This document shows positions 21,882-35,021 of a stretch of 64,000 nt of DNA, piece after piece. Location: the NCBI GenBank assembly GCA_963971225.1, contig OZ020269.1, forward strand, positions 91,532,783 through 91,596,782, written 5' to 3'. How positions within the stretch are numbered: position 1 is the first letter of the stretch; each line of letters begins with the position of its first letter. The notes beneath the pieces were generated by a model, which was given only the letters and a program-made list of their open reading frames with translations, searched no databases and was not told where the DNA came from. A program made the position numbers and the translations under genes. Source of the DNA: Melieria omissa (taxonomy: Eukaryota; Arthropoda; Insecta; Diptera; Ulidiidae).

Positions 21882-22224
21882 TGCATCCCCTCCAAAAATA
21901 CCAACTTTTATTTCCACTGAGCATGTTCGACGCTATGAAGAAGAAGATGGAAGACGTGGGGCAAACCATTCTTCACTGACTTCAAAGGCATTGCGAAATG
22001 CATGCCGGGTTCGCTCCTTGCCTTCATGTATCTGGAGAAGCTATAACCTGGCTACTGACCAGCCAACATAGATACAGGTCCAGTGGCGACACTAGGTAAT
22101 ACTGGAAGGCTAGGAGGTTCAAATCCCTTAAATATCTGTTTGTTAAGAAAATTGGTTTCTTTTGGTATTAGGCTCGAAATTTATATAAAAGACCCCCACC
22201 AAATGAAATCTTGTTTGCACCACT

Positions 22225-22725
22225 GCAGTGATTCGTTCCATAGACAAAATTAAAAAAAATTTTAATCTCAGAATTTAACGATTTTGATGTCATTTGAAAG
22301 GTAAAACTCCAACTAAGAAAACCCCCAAAAAATTGTGCTAAAAATTAATTAGTGTGTCTTCAAAATTTGCTCAAAGTTGGAACTTGTTTCACTAAATATT
22401 TTTGTGTTTTCTGTTTTTTAGACTACTAAATAAAAAAATCGAAAAAGTACATCGTTAGCAACAAGTAGCTAACACTTTCAATATAGATTAAGAATTGATG
22501 TGCACATATTCGCTTTTAATGTTTTCTCATAATTAACAAAGCTGAGGCTTCCTTTTATTTGGAAATATTTTTCCAAATTATAAACCCGAAAATTGGCAAA
22601 AATTAAGGAGAAAGTATCTAAAAAGTATGTGAAAGTATGTTCCTGGATTTTTTTTATTTTAAGAAGCATTCCTTCTATGTCTAACAATTTAATTACATAC
22701 TCCGATATCTTCCGATCTCAGAAAA
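22225..22725. repeat. Uninterrupted copy of the dispersed repeat at 15.6-17.0 kb
   Basis: This matches 15559-15835 plus 16741-16975 without the 894 bp non-LTR insert. At the join it reads ATAGATTAAGAATTGATGTG, a single variant of the TAAGAACTGAT target. It acts as a built-in empty site that fixes the insertion boundaries. Confidence 0.82.
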
Positions 22726-22739
22726 TCAATAAATTTTAA

Positions 22740-25700
22740 AAGGGGTCTAAACACCCATTTTTCGACAAAATATAGGACATCTCAGAGTTCATGTTCTAAG
22801 ATGTCCACCTTCTGTGGTAGTCATCTTGCCAAAGCACTTGTCCCTGGAATGACTGAAAACTGGGTTGCAAAGCCGTTGTGAACTGTTCCATTTCCATTCG
22901 GTTTCGCCACCTTCCATACAAATATTACAAAATTACAAAAAACAGAGTACCAAACCCCCATTCATCTGAAATACTAATTCAAAAATATACTTTAACCGCA
23001 TGACAAGCCCATCAAACCTAATATTTGACACTTTTCGGCTTTACTGCAGAATCTTGCGAGCTTTATGGAATAATCTGAGCCAAAAGAGGACACTTCTTCT
23101 TCTTCGGCTTACACCAAAGCGAAACTTCGCATTCTCATAGGGGATCTAATAGGGAATTGAGTCATCATCCTCTTGGTACATAGGCTTTTTTGCGGTAGTC
23201 GTTTGAGATAAGGACTGAGTATGTGCAACATGCCCTGCACTTCAAGCTCTTCGACACCGTCATCTACGTAGCAGTACGTTTGATAGTCTGAGTATAGTAA
23301 ATTGGTTTCCTACCACTGCACTGGAGGACAATTACCAAATTCATCCGAACCACTACGGAACAATGGTTAAGAGAAGCTTGCCATTCACTCTTCGGGGCAA
23401 CACAATGAGCCTCAGAGGTCTCCGAGTGTACTAGTTGAACGATCATCTGGCTAACTTTCCAACTTGATCTTTCAGTACTAACAAGATGATCCAAACGAAT
23501 TATTTACTATCCAATGATAGGAAAAATTTTCCAACCGAGAATTAAATTGTTAGTAGAATTTTCTTTGACCTAAACCTTAACATGTGTACAGCTTCCAAAG
23601 CGCTGCAATTATTTATAATGTTTGATTGTACTTAATGATAAAAATGTTAAAACACATGAAGAACTTTGGAATGAAAGTTAGTAGATAGGTTGCTGAGAAA
23701 TGGTGTTGCACTATCTGAGGCCAAAGTGAACTATTCTGTACTACTATAGATATCAATGTCTGTCCGGGTATCGATAAAACCTGTAAGGACATAGAATCCT
23801 TATGACGTATTGGGACCAACTTTAGTACTTGCAGGGTATCTCGGCTCTTTTTCTTAATGTTTAAAACTCAATTTGTACAGTCCCTAAGTCGAATCATCGA
23901 AAACAGCGCAACAAACCGATCTAAGCGAAGTCCCCAACCATCCTGCTGTCACCTTCTTTACACAACAGATGGCGCTGTGGCGTAGCGACCACAACATCGG
24001 AGGCATCGTTCCAAAGAGGCAATAGATGGTAGCCCCATCACTTAGAACTACCTGCGGCAGATCAATTATCTTTCCTGGCAGAAAAACATAAGCGGAGGCC
24101 CTATGCTCCAAGAGGAGTGAACCAGGAAAAGTCGAATCCGAATCTTCATTGGACTATCATTCTCTAGCCAGCTTTTAGAACTCATACTGTGAAATCGTAG
24201 TTCCTTATCGACCGATAGGGAAAGTGAAAGTATCCAATCTTCTCCCAAATTTTTCAATATTCTCCCATAGAAAGATACGTATTTCCTTAATTTTAATAAA
24301 TAAGTATACAGGGATATACATTGAGGCATTTTGGTTTCCGGGTGGTAATGCGGCCTATACTGCACACAATCTTTCTAACCTAACCCAACTTCATAATTCG
24401 ACCAAACATCCCGATTTGAGGATTTCTGACAAAATGTCTCATATCACTTTAAGAACCAGCAACCTGCTCTGAACCGAACGAACAAAGAACTTCTTTTATC
24501 TTCGGCAATTAAACACCTGAAAGCGATTTGCACCAAACGTAATATTCACTGAATAAATTTAAAGAAATTAAATAGCTCCATTCATGTGGAAGTGTTACGT
24601 AAGTTTGGTGGCATTTTCATTTTGTGGTTATTCATAAAATTGTATTTTATTATATGCCAAAAATATTATATATTTATAATTTTTTTATATAACGATGTGG
24701 AATATTAAATTGAATGCAGCTCTATCGACGGCCACTGTTGCCACATGAGTTACGCAAAAAACTGGCAAATATTTTTGTAGCCTACGCAATAACATGAACT
24801 CAGCAAAAGTACCCGACCTGGTGCCACAGACATTTCTCTAAAAATCGCATAAAAAGTTTTATTTAATGTGGCTTCGCTGCTTTCCTCTCAAAATTTTCTT
24901 CAAAAGAAATCATTAAATTTTGATGAAAATCGCCAAGCGTAGCCCATGAGAAGCGAATTATATTTCTTATTTTACTGTTGGCCCTCAAAGCGCTTCTTCT
25001 TCTTGCCGCACCCCCTAACTTGTGGAAGTGACGCAGTGCTGCGTGCAACGGTCAATGGTCAACTAGGCAAATGCGAGCAGCTGCCATAGTTAGTGTCATA
25101 AAGTTAAGAAATAAGACTAAAGTAAAGTAAATTAAATGTAAACAACAACAAAAACATCTAAAGCAATTACTACGGTAGTTGTTGGTTTTTCTTCATTTTT
25201 TTTGTTGCTTTTTGCTGCTGAAAAGTGAAAAACGTTGTAGTTGCACACATATTTTGTGTTGTTGTTTCTTTTTAAATACGATTTTATTGTCCGAGTTGAG
25301 TATCTTTCAAAACATTTTCTGGCTGTTTCAACATTTGTTGCTTTTGTTGTTGTGCTGTTTGAAGTGTCTGCTGAAAAAGCGCAACTCCGGAAATTTCCGT
25401 CGAAACGTCAAAGGTTAAGACTACAACAACTCAACAAAACACATGCATAAGTGATGAAAATTAAGAAAAAGAAACAACAACAATATTGCCAATTGCGCGC
25501 TTGAGTTAAGGAAGTAAAATGCTCAAAAGAGAGAACATCGCTTACCGCTCATTACGCTCTGCACGTGCAAGGAAGCGAAGGGCAGCCAAGGGAAACGGTT
25601 GACAAAACAACATTGCAGCACGCACGATCGACAGCCGAAGCAAAACCAACAACACAAAAAACCCAACCCCTGCCTGATGTCGGGTCAATAAGGAAAACAC

Positions 25701-26210
25701 TCAGCTGGCTGTGAATGGCATTTAAAACACTGAAAGCCTTACGCAATTACGGCGGCCCATTAAATTTATTATGCCGCCAACAACAACAACAGCAACCACA
25801 ACAGAAATATGAGCGACACATAAAAAAGTCAACGCATCATAAACAAGGCAAATCAAATGTTCAAAACAATGTCGAAAAATCTCAGCACAAAAACATTTTT
25901 AATTTTTAATTAATTAAAAAAAATTAAAACAATAGCCGCCTTGTCGGTACAGAAAGTTAGCCGTACAACTGTTGACCACTCAGTCAGTCAGTCGGACGCA
26001 ATAAACTCGTTCATTTATGTTAGCAATTTTGTTTTTGTTTTTTTGTTAATTCGCTAAAAGGCAAAAACTACAAAATTGCTATAATAAAAATACTGGGAAG
26101 AATGAGTCAGGATGAAGGAGAACACTGAAAGGACAAAAAAGGGAAACTTTAAATCAAGGTTAACGTGATCAACAAATAATAATGAAGACAAATGAGTGTC
26201 TGATACAACA
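22740..26210. other. Non-coding DNA, no supportable gene
   Basis: Only short frames without known domains are present. Minor points are GGTTAGGTTA-type words near 24340 and (CAA)n at about 25783-25800. A minus-strand frame at 23264-23494 and another at 24066-24365 look like decayed repeat sequence rather than genes. Presumed intron of the fusilli-like gene. Confidence 0.45.
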
Positions 26211-26218
26211 TTGAAAGC

Positions 26219-26363
26219 GTGTGGCTGATTTGGGGGTTGACCCCCGAAATTTTAGGATCGAGTTTAAAACGACATACAAATTAAAAGGCATATGCATAAA
26301 CATTTCTGAATATTAAAGAATTACTTTTTGAAACCGAAATATTTTTCTGAATCCACCCCTGTT
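26219..26363. mobile_element. Diverged copy of the 158 bp hAT-type MITE
   Basis: Shares with 13112-13269 the blocks GGGGGTTGA, CCCCCGAAAT, ACATACAAATTAAAAG, AATATTAAAGAATTACTTTTT and CCGAAATATTTTTCTG, in order. The terminal bases are mutated and no target duplication survives, so this is an older copy. Confidence 0.75.
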
Positions 26364-26519
26364 GAGAGCATAATCCGATATTACTCTTTTGAAGCTTCGT
26401 TATGTAGTTAGTAATCAAAATTTGCCATCTTTCTATTCCTTTAGGACTCATTCCGACAGGGATTACAAGGTTTGTTCCACGAAAAACGAGACTTCTCAAA
26501 AAACATAGAAACTATTTTT

Positions 26520-27345
26520 GTTGCAAAATTCATATATTTTATTCAAAATACTCTGCTTCTGCCTCGATACAAGTTTTTGCACAAACAATTCAAATCAAGA
26601 CCATCGTATTTATTTTTGAGGCCGATACAGTTGGCCAGATCGTCTTCAAAACGCCGCTAGTGACCTTTTGAACCGCTTCAACATCAGGTTTGGTTGTTGT
26701 TTTACCAAACAGATAGAAATCACAAGGACTCAAGTCAGGTAAGTAGGGCGAGTGGTTCATGGTAAAAATGGAACTTTTGACTAAAAAATCGGTCCTTGCA
26801 ATATTGAATTCGCAGCGATTTTTCGCAATTAGTCAACTTGTGTGGAACAAATCAGATGGTCGGTCAAAATGCAATGAATTGAATTTCGGGACATATTCAA
26901 TTCCATATCCATGTATCGTAATAACGACTTCGGCTGATTTTTGATGAATTTAAGTACTTTTTCTATGTTACTTTGAGTAGGTTAGGTTAAAGAAGGGGAG
27001 AGTGCAGTATGCACTTCCACCCGGAAACTCATTGTGAATCTCTTCATCATTGGAACACCGGTATCCTTGCACTTGTCGGTGAACTTTGAGTAACGACGGT
27101 ATTGAAAGGACCTGGATGCTCGTCATCATTTATGTCTACACGACCGTCCTGGAACCGCTTAAGCCACTCAAGTACTCTGGCACGAGATTAACAATCATCA
27201 CCGCACACTTGTTTCAACAAATTGAATCTTTCCGTATTGGTAAAAGTTTTACCAAGTTTAAAACAAAACTTAATATTGGCTCTTTGTTCGAAACTCATTT
27301 TTCCGACCGATGCTATAAACAGACTGCCACTTTTGTCGAGAAAAC
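26520..27345 (-). pseudogene. Degenerate mariner-family transposase
   Basis: On the minus strand the N-terminus is clear: MSFEQRANIKFCFKLGKTFT at 27298 downward, then CGDDC, a stop, RARVLEWLKRFQDGRVDIND, DDEHPGPF. Farther along, NHSPYLPDLSPCDFYLFG at about 26750-26700 is the motif holding the third catalytic Asp. The section between is deleted or scrambled and includes a GTTAGGTTA-rich insert near 26985. The C-terminal part decays into 26520-26650. Many stops; inactive. Confidence 0.82.
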
Positions 27346-27519
27346 TTGGCTTTTACTGAACCAAATGTGATGACATTTTGACAACATGTCAGTGAAGGAT
27401 AGACCTTTCAAATGTATGTATCCAACAATACATAAATTGCGCCAACAGAATATGCTACTTTTGAACATTTTCGTCTTCCGTGGTACAGACTTTTTAGATA
27501 TCATAATACCACTAAGAGT

Positions 27520-29030
27520 CATTAAATGATAATGATTTCATAAGTATATCAAAAGGTTATTAACAGAAACATCAATTGATTCATCAAGTCAAAAAAGTAG
27601 CTTCCAACAATTGTAAAGCTACGGTAAAAATTTCAAATCGATCCCTGCACAGTTTCGAGTAATCTGTCCTCTCAGTTTGAAAAAGTAGTTTCAAGAGGTT
27701 TCACTCCAAAGTATGGTTTAAGAAAAAACAAAAAATACGTTTTTGCAAAATCCTAGAGGAGTGCGACCCCTTTAATACTCATTCACATCCAGTGCAAAAA
27801 TTTTAGTAATACATTCAAGGCGGCAAAGGAAACATTTGTAAGCACCTCAGTACCAAAAACCACAAATCTGATTTGAACAAAGGACAGACAGACACATAAA
27901 GCATGAACTGCTAATTCAGCTCGTATCCCCAAGCTGAAAAACTGCACTATTCGACAGTTTGACAGTCCCTTTTCAATGGAAAAACAAATCGAGATCTTAG
28001 GTCTGACATAGAAATACAAAGCACAAATTTCGCCATCTGCTGCTTCTCTCGGCCTGAAATAATCACTTTTGATCTGAAATGTCTATGTAACTCAAAGAAG
28101 GTGTAATATAGGCACCTGAAATGACTGAAAACTGAACTACTTTCAAATCATCTTAAGCGATTTTTTCTATAGAAGATGCCTTAAAGTGCGTCACAGGAAA
28201 GTCTGCTAGAAACCCACCACCGATCATGGTACAAGGACGACTACTAAAGTAAGATGTGCAGATTGATGAGTTAAATCACTAAATCTAATCACTAAATAGA
28301 TACATCGATCGCATTCATAGTTTATTTATATTAAAAAAAACACAGACACTTGGTCGGGAGTCTGTACCATTTACAACTTTTTACTCTAAAGTCTTTAACT
28401 GCTTTCTACTGGGTACGCTTAATTAATTTCTCGCAATTATATTAAATATATTAGCCCTGAAAGATCAATGAGACATACCTAAACCTCAGTTATCATCCGC
28501 AAGTTTCCTCGTCTAAATATAAAAAAAGGGTCCAAAATATTTATTCGAACCATTAAGAAGAAGCACTCACGTAGTTAGTACTACAAGGTCCCACCAATCT
28601 AATCTTTCTAAATGCCCATAAGAAATCAGTTACAAAATAGGATTAAAAATTGTTTAACAACAGTTTAAACTGGTTTTGGTATTTTATTGGGTATCAAAAA
28701 CTAGTAAGTCACAAAAGATTCTCTTACAGGGAGCGATGCAATAAAACAACAAAGACCTCAAAGAAGTCATTTCAATTCCGTTGGGCATTCTAGTGTTAAC
28801 TAGCGGTCGATCGGCGTGGGCAACAATGATTTCGTAATTTATTGTCGCATCAACGCTATCACTGACTTAACTCTATTCAGTTTACCAGATATGTTTAAAT
28901 ATCTTGTAATATCTGCTTTGTAAATCTTATTTCTAAATTTTGGTTAAGTGAAAGGTGTGAAAGTTAAGTTGATATATAATGTAAATATGTTAAGCTGATA
29001 TGTGGTTAATCTATAAAAATATATGTAATT
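27520..29030. other. Non-coding AT-rich DNA
   Basis: I see no gene, no element boundary and no RNA feature here. Confidence 0.45.
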
Positions 29031-29035
29031 GATTG

Positions 29036-29500
29036 CCCTGCCTGACTGATTAACTGATTCATCATCATCGAAGAGCCAAAACTGCTGAAGCTATAAACAT
29101 GAAAATTGAACGGTAGATTCATTCTTCGGTAAGAATGAATTTTTGAAAATTTTGAGTCTAAAGGAGCCAACATGGGCTGAGGTTTTATATAGAATCTCTA
29201 TATAACAGTTCAACAATGGATTATGGTTTGTATTTGGAAAAAAAATATGCATAAACTTTAACAAATGACCTATGTCGGTTTTTTTAATGAAAATCTCTCA
29301 AAATAGCAATTAAAATGAGAACTAATCACGCAAATATTATTTACCTTTTTAATCAAAACTAATGGGTCAACAAAGGTTTAAGAGAAACGTTGTTTATTAG
29401 ACCCATTGACTTCAGACTTGGAGAAAGTACTTCAATTCTGAAATATCAGTTTTCGAAAACAACCATCTGATGGGTAAAAAAATGTGTCAAAAGTCATGTG
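29036..29500 (+). mobile_element. Helitron-like fragment, copy 1
   Basis: Begins with CTGACTGATTAACTGATTCATC and continues with a CTGAAGCTATAAACATGAAAATTGAA block, as in the fuller element at 40564. It then holds one to two of the roughly 140 bp internal units (GACTTCAGACTTGG...GAAAG, TTTTCGAAAA, TGATGGGT). Neither end is intact. Confidence 0.6.
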
Positions 29501-31400
29501 TTCAATACCGCTGAGTATTCCTGGTATAAAACATGTGAGTAAAACTAGGTTAGGTTACAAAGAATGCGTGCAATACAAGCCACACTTCTACTCGAAAGCC
29601 TGAAAAATTCTTATTGTGCATGGTTTCAAATAAATAGGTGGAGGAACTGTCTCCTAGCTCAGATACAGTCAATAAACCAATTCTAAATTTCTAATGAAGG
29701 TTCAATAAATGAAACAATTTAACAAAAGTGCAAAGTTTTCATAGAATAGTTATTAAAAAATTGCAGACCTTTCAAACAGTGACGAGATTGTGAAATTATA
29801 CAAGAATGAACTGCACCCATCATGTCTACATTTTGTTGAGAACGTTTCACTACGTCATCACTACTCTCATTCCATTATAAATAAATAAATGAGTATTCAT
29901 GACTTACACTTTGTCATCTCAAACTGAATACTAATGCTTTGCGCTTTTACGGTTAGTTACAATTTTTAGGAAGCTTTGAATGTAGCATAACCCCAGGCGT
30001 TTTTCATATTTTAGTACATTAAGATTAAATAGAATTTGAAGTTATGCGTGAAAAACGTTAACTGCAATTTGAAAAATTTTAATTTAAATTTAAAAAACTT
30101 TTAACTTAAATAAGTCTTGGCTGGCTGGCATTCAGCGTTCAATAGTGCAAAATATTTCATACAGAACATTGCATTCCATAAATTTATTGCGTCCAGCCTG
30201 GTTTTGGGCCACAAGCAACATGTTCTCTAATTGATGAAAAAATGCATTTGTTAACGCAAAATCTCGACACATTTTCTATATTTACCGGCGGCGCTTATCG
30301 CTCTGCGGCGAATTTATGCATACAAAACAAATACGAATACAGACATAGAACCTGTACAAGCAGCAGCGGAAATTCCCATAAAAATTCAACTAGAATGGCA
30401 ACAAAATTTGACCGGTGGAAGTGGAAGACAGACAAATCACGCAAACAACGTCAAAAACAATGTGTTAAGAAAAATTACCACCGAACGGCCGAATTCCGAC
30501 AGCAATTAAAGACAAATCAAGCAACTTGGCGCTGGTTGAGTAAAGAAGTAAAGCAACATGTTGTTGCTGCCAAATTTGGCATTGTTTATTGACTACTGCT
30601 GTTGTTGTTATTTTCATTGTGGCGCTTGTTGCTGTACAACACAAGAGAAGCCAAAAACAATTGAGCGCGCCACTTGGTTTTAATGTTTAAGTTTCAAAAT
30701 TGCTGTTGTTGTTGTATGGAAAATTCGTTAATAAATTTTATATATTGGAAAACTTAATTCAAAACAATTGTTTATGTTTTTTTACATTGCTTTTTTTAAT
30801 TTAAATTTAATATTTTTGATGTTCGCTCAGAGTGTGTGTGGCCCATGTTTGTGCGTTGTTAATTTAAATTTAAATGTTGTTGTTGTTGTTGTTGTTGTGT
30901 TGTTGCTGTTGCTGTTAATATTGTTATGGCTGTACTGTTGGTACTTTGCTAGTGTTGTTGTTGTTGTTATTGGCCAATTTCTTATTGTCGACAAAAGCGC
31001 AAACGCAGCTCAGCTAAATGTTTGGGGTTTTTTCATGCCACCAACACTAATCAAACTGAAACAACAACAATAACAATTGCCACCATAACTGAGCTGGGCA
31101 ATGCGATTTTTGTTGTTGAGGTTTTTTGCAATTATTTGCCATTTTTACATTTTTATTGTTGGCGTATATTACAAAACTGCGCTGCGCATGCGCTGACTGA
31201 GTCTTTCTGTATGTGTGTGTGTGTCGTTATGCTTGTGTGCGGGAGAGCGAAGCGTTTGGTGTTGCTGCTGCTGCTTTTACTATTGCCACACTTGTTGCCA
31301 CTACGTGCTGCATGTTGCACACACAAACACACACACACAAAACGCTACACTCACGCTACAGGCATGCGGCGGCAACTGTTGCTGCGCGCACACTTGTGGC
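29500..31400. other. Non-coding DNA leading into a triplet-repeat zone
   Basis: A 116-codon plus-strand frame at 30242-30592 is basic and Q/T/K-rich with no domain I recognise, and it lacks convincing splice sites. I treat it as chance. From 30600 onward TTG triplets dominate. Confidence 0.4.
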
Positions 31401-33560
31401 CATCGCTGCCGCAAAAAATGCACAGCGTCAACTCACCTGTTTAAACTTTCATGTAGTTGCTTGCATTTGTTGTTGTTGCTGGTTGAGTTTTTCCGCTCGT
31501 TTGTTATTACAATATTGTTGTAGAATTTTGCTGTTGTTGTTGTGTTGACGCTTTTGATTTCTTGTGTATTGGGTTTTGTGTGTTGGTGTATTGTTGAGTT
31601 GTTACGAACGGTTGTGGTTTGTTGTTGTTATTGCAGTTGAATTAGTTGTTGTTGTTGTTGTTAACTTTGTCACTGTTGGCCACAACTGTTGGTCGCAACA
31701 ACTTACAAATGAACAGGCGAATACTTTTTTTACAATGATTTCGTTGTTGTTGCTGTTGGATTTATCTGAAAATTTGTTAGAGCGGTTTTGTTATTATCAT
31801 TGTTGCTATTATAGCAACAACACTTGCAATCTACAATACAACATGCGTAATGGTTGCAATTGTTGTTGTTGTTCTATATTTTGTTGCTGTTATTATTTTG
31901 TATGTATTTACTATGCGTAATTGTTGGTGTAGTGCTTAAGCGCAGCGCATTGTTGCTGGCTGTTGTTTATATAATCGTTTTCTGGTATGTACTATGTATG
32001 TATTGTTGTTGTTGCTGTTATTGATGACTTGACGATATTGTTGTTATTACCAATCACAATACAATTTAACATTAGCTTTTGTTGTTGTAATTGTTGTTCT
32101 TTGAACACTAAAGCAAAATCGTTGGCATGCTGGATGTTTTTTTAATTGTTGTTTTAATTGTTGTTATTGTTCTTTTTACATTTCGCTATGGTCGCTATTT
32201 TTGTTTTCATTATTATCAACGCAACTACAGGTGCCACAGAGACAATTTCTTGTTGTTGGCACTTTTTACTATGTGTCATTCTTGCTGTTGTTGTTGTTGT
32301 TTTAGTTATACAAATAATAATAAGAAAAAAGCCATAGCTAAATACCGTTGTCGATTCCACTCAATCAATGCTATTGCTGCTCCTTCCACCATATACACAT
32401 ACATACACACATACACACACACATACACACACACACACAAACTCACTATGCTCTGTTTCTATGCTTTGCATTCATTTGGTTTTTCGCGCAGCTTCTTTGC
32501 TGTGTCTTCTTCTTTTTTTATATGTTTTCTCACACCGTTTTCATTGCGCTGCTCTTTTTAAGCTTCTCTCGTTCGTGTCTTTACAGCTTCTATGGTCTTT
32601 GCCGTTTCTTCTTTAACACCTCTTTTGCTGCTCCACAGCTGCCGCTACTCACGCTACCTCTTCTTTTTTCGGATTCCTTCTTCTGTGCTGCTTCTGCCAC
32701 TTGATGCTCTTCGGGTAATTTGGTCGAGTTGCTGCCGTCGCCTCTTAACTGTAAACGCTTTTCACTGCGCAGTCGTCGCGCGCTCAATGTGTCTGTGTGG
32801 CCGCTGTTTCTACTAAAATTTCTGCTGCTGCTTCTTCTAACGTAACCTTCTCCTAATTTAACCTCTTCTTGTAACTGCCTTCGCTGCTGATGGTCGACTT
32901 CGTTTTCCTCTTCTTCTTGCTAGCCTCTCACTGTGTGTTGTTTTTATTATTTCTGCTAACTGTCAATTATGGCTATTGTTGTTGGTAATAAAAGAAAATG
33001 TAATATTTTGACTACTTGAAAGTGACAGAAAAAGGAAATGAAATGGAAATTGCTCCAAGTGTTCTCACTTCGCACGCTTCCACAACAACTCGGCGTCGCT
33101 GCGGCGTCTTTGTCACCACCACGTCAGACAAAAACAAAGCTCAATTTGTAATCACTTCTTTTTTCGCCCAATTTTGTGGCACTACTTGCTCTTTTTTGTT
33201 GCTGCTGCTGTTGTTGTTGTTGCTGCAGGTGTACAATATTATGACCACAAATATTTCTCTCCTTTCCGCAAGCGTCTCTAACGATACGTTTCGCTGTATT
33301 CGCGTTTCCTTTATTTCATTTCATTTTATTTTGTTTGTAATTTTTACGTTATTTGAATTCGATTTCGTTTCAATTTTTTGATTTTGTTGCCTGGCTTTCT
33401 ATAAAATTTTCATTGTAATTACATGTTTTCATTTTCAGCCTGTTGCTGTTGTACTAACTATGAAATCATTGCCGTTGTTGTTGTTCTTGTTATTATTGTT
33501 GTTATTTACATAGACACACACACTATACCGTTGCAGTTGCTGCACTTGTTGCTGAACAGC
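30600..33560. repeat. (GTT)n-rich intronic zone
   Basis: Many separate runs of four to eight GTT/TTG triplets occur (for example 30876-30905, 31640-31663, 32286-32304, 33196-33225), along with a CA-rich run at 32397-32440. On the minus strand, the presumed sense strand, these are CAA runs. Long frames across this zone on both strands are products of the triplets and not genes. Confidence 0.8.
31438..31510 (-). other. Candidate 5' leader exon ending in a consensus donor
   Basis: On the minus strand GTTTAAACAG is followed by GTGAGT, a near-perfect donor at 31437/31436. The sequence before it contains CAACAACAAC and resembles fly 5' leaders. No coding content is required. It might be an alternative first exon of the fusilli-like gene. 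Its upstream limit cannot be fixed. Confidence 0.22.
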
Positions 33561-34830
33561 GCCAACCGATTTGCACAACGAGGAGGTGGTCCGCCGGTGT
33601 GCGCAGACGCACCACTCAACCGTTGAACGAACCAGCCACTCACGACTGGCCACTTGGCGCCTAACACCATCTCGCAGCTGGCACTGCAAACAGCAGACGG
33701 TGCGCACACGGCGAGTGCGGCCGACAAACGGTACAATTATCAGGTATAAATCCTATGAAATATTTGTCCGCTTGCCCGATTTTACTTTTGGCCGTTGCTG
33801 TCTTCGCTTCGAGTGGAGAAGTGCGTCGTTAATCCGTTCACCATTATTTGACAATTCAATTGTGGTTTACATATCCGACTGACTGAATTGACCATTTTCC
33901 ATAAACTTTTATATTAGCCGTCGGGTGTGCACTTGCTGACACATGAATAAACCCAAAAGATTGGGAAAATTTCTATTTGCCAACCAATGCTTTTGTTCAT
34001 TCATTCATTTAATATTTCATTCATGTGTTGTGTGTATTTGCAATCTATGGCCACAGAAAACTTATCAAGTGATGTTGATGATGAATGAATTATGCTGATC
34101 CATTCCTCTTTGCAGCCAACTGTCGATCCAATTGTTCAGTTGGACTCAGTTACTTATGGTTGCATAATTTTTCGATGCATTTTGGGGCTGCACTTCCTAT
34201 TGATCAGTTTGGAAGACTGTCTTTTTAGTTGCTGTATCCACAAATGGTTAAATAAATAAATCAATTTGGTGTTCAACCCTTTCTGGTCAAATTCCGCAAT
34301 TCTTAAAAAATGTTTCCTTCAAAATATTTACTCTTTTTGAACATTTTAGCCATAAAATTCCACCATATATCAAAAACATCACATAGGTTGAGAAATACAG
34401 CCAAGTCAATTTTGTACGATATAAATACATTGGTCCGCAAAGGAGTCAACATTTTAGTTTAATCGAAATTTATATACATTTTATATATGTATAAACATTT
34501 GAGTCACATTTATTTAGCCTTAAATAACCGTTGTTGTTGTTGCAAAGTCATTTTTGCCTCAATAAAACACAGAATCACTGAGAATCAGTCATATAGCTTT
34601 ACAAAAAGCTACTGATTCTTATTAGATTCTTCAAGTACGCATAACTAATCCTACATAAAGTAAATGTAAATCTACTTCGTAGCCCAAATTTTTCGAACAG
34701 TCAAATTTTATTAGTCACGCGGTTTACAGATGGGCGTGGCATTTAAGCAAACGTAAAAATTCTTTTACCAAACCCATAACTTAAAAAAAGGAGAATATAA
34801 TTTGCAAGGTTTGCCTTCAATTTATACTAT
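33560..34830. other. Non-coding DNA
   Basis: The GC-richer part 33560-33740 has overlapping frames on both strands with no domain. A TTCATTCA run occurs near 33996-34022. Nothing further is supported. Confidence 0.4.
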
Positions 34831-35021
34831 CAGCCTGATTCTGTGTATTCTTGACAAATTTTTTATCAAGGTATTTTGTCAAGATTTTTATCAAGCAAAA
34901 GCTTTGTTGGCATTCTATTGAAACATTGATAAAGAAAAAGCTAAAAAAGTAAAAAGTAAAGTAAAAAGTAAAAAAAAAAAAGTCAATATGGTGAATTAAT
35001 CAAGTGTGCAGAATCAGAATA
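34831..35021. mobile_element. Short copy of the CAGCCYGATTCTGT MITE
   Basis: Left end CAGCCTGATTCTGTGTATTC; the right end, read inward, is a decayed TATTCTGATTCTGC version. Subterminal ATCAAG/TTGACA words match 18663-19256 in reverse orientation. About 190 bp, without the tRNA-like block. Confidence 0.7.

Noticed and set aside
30242..30592. 116-codon plus-strand open frame
   Set aside because: Basic, low-complexity composition, no known domain, no splice sites, and it lies in presumed intron of a gene on the other strand.
31022..31920. Several long overlapping frames on both strands
   Set aside because: They are produced by GTT/CAA triplets and read as L/V/C or Q/T runs; no domain or start context.
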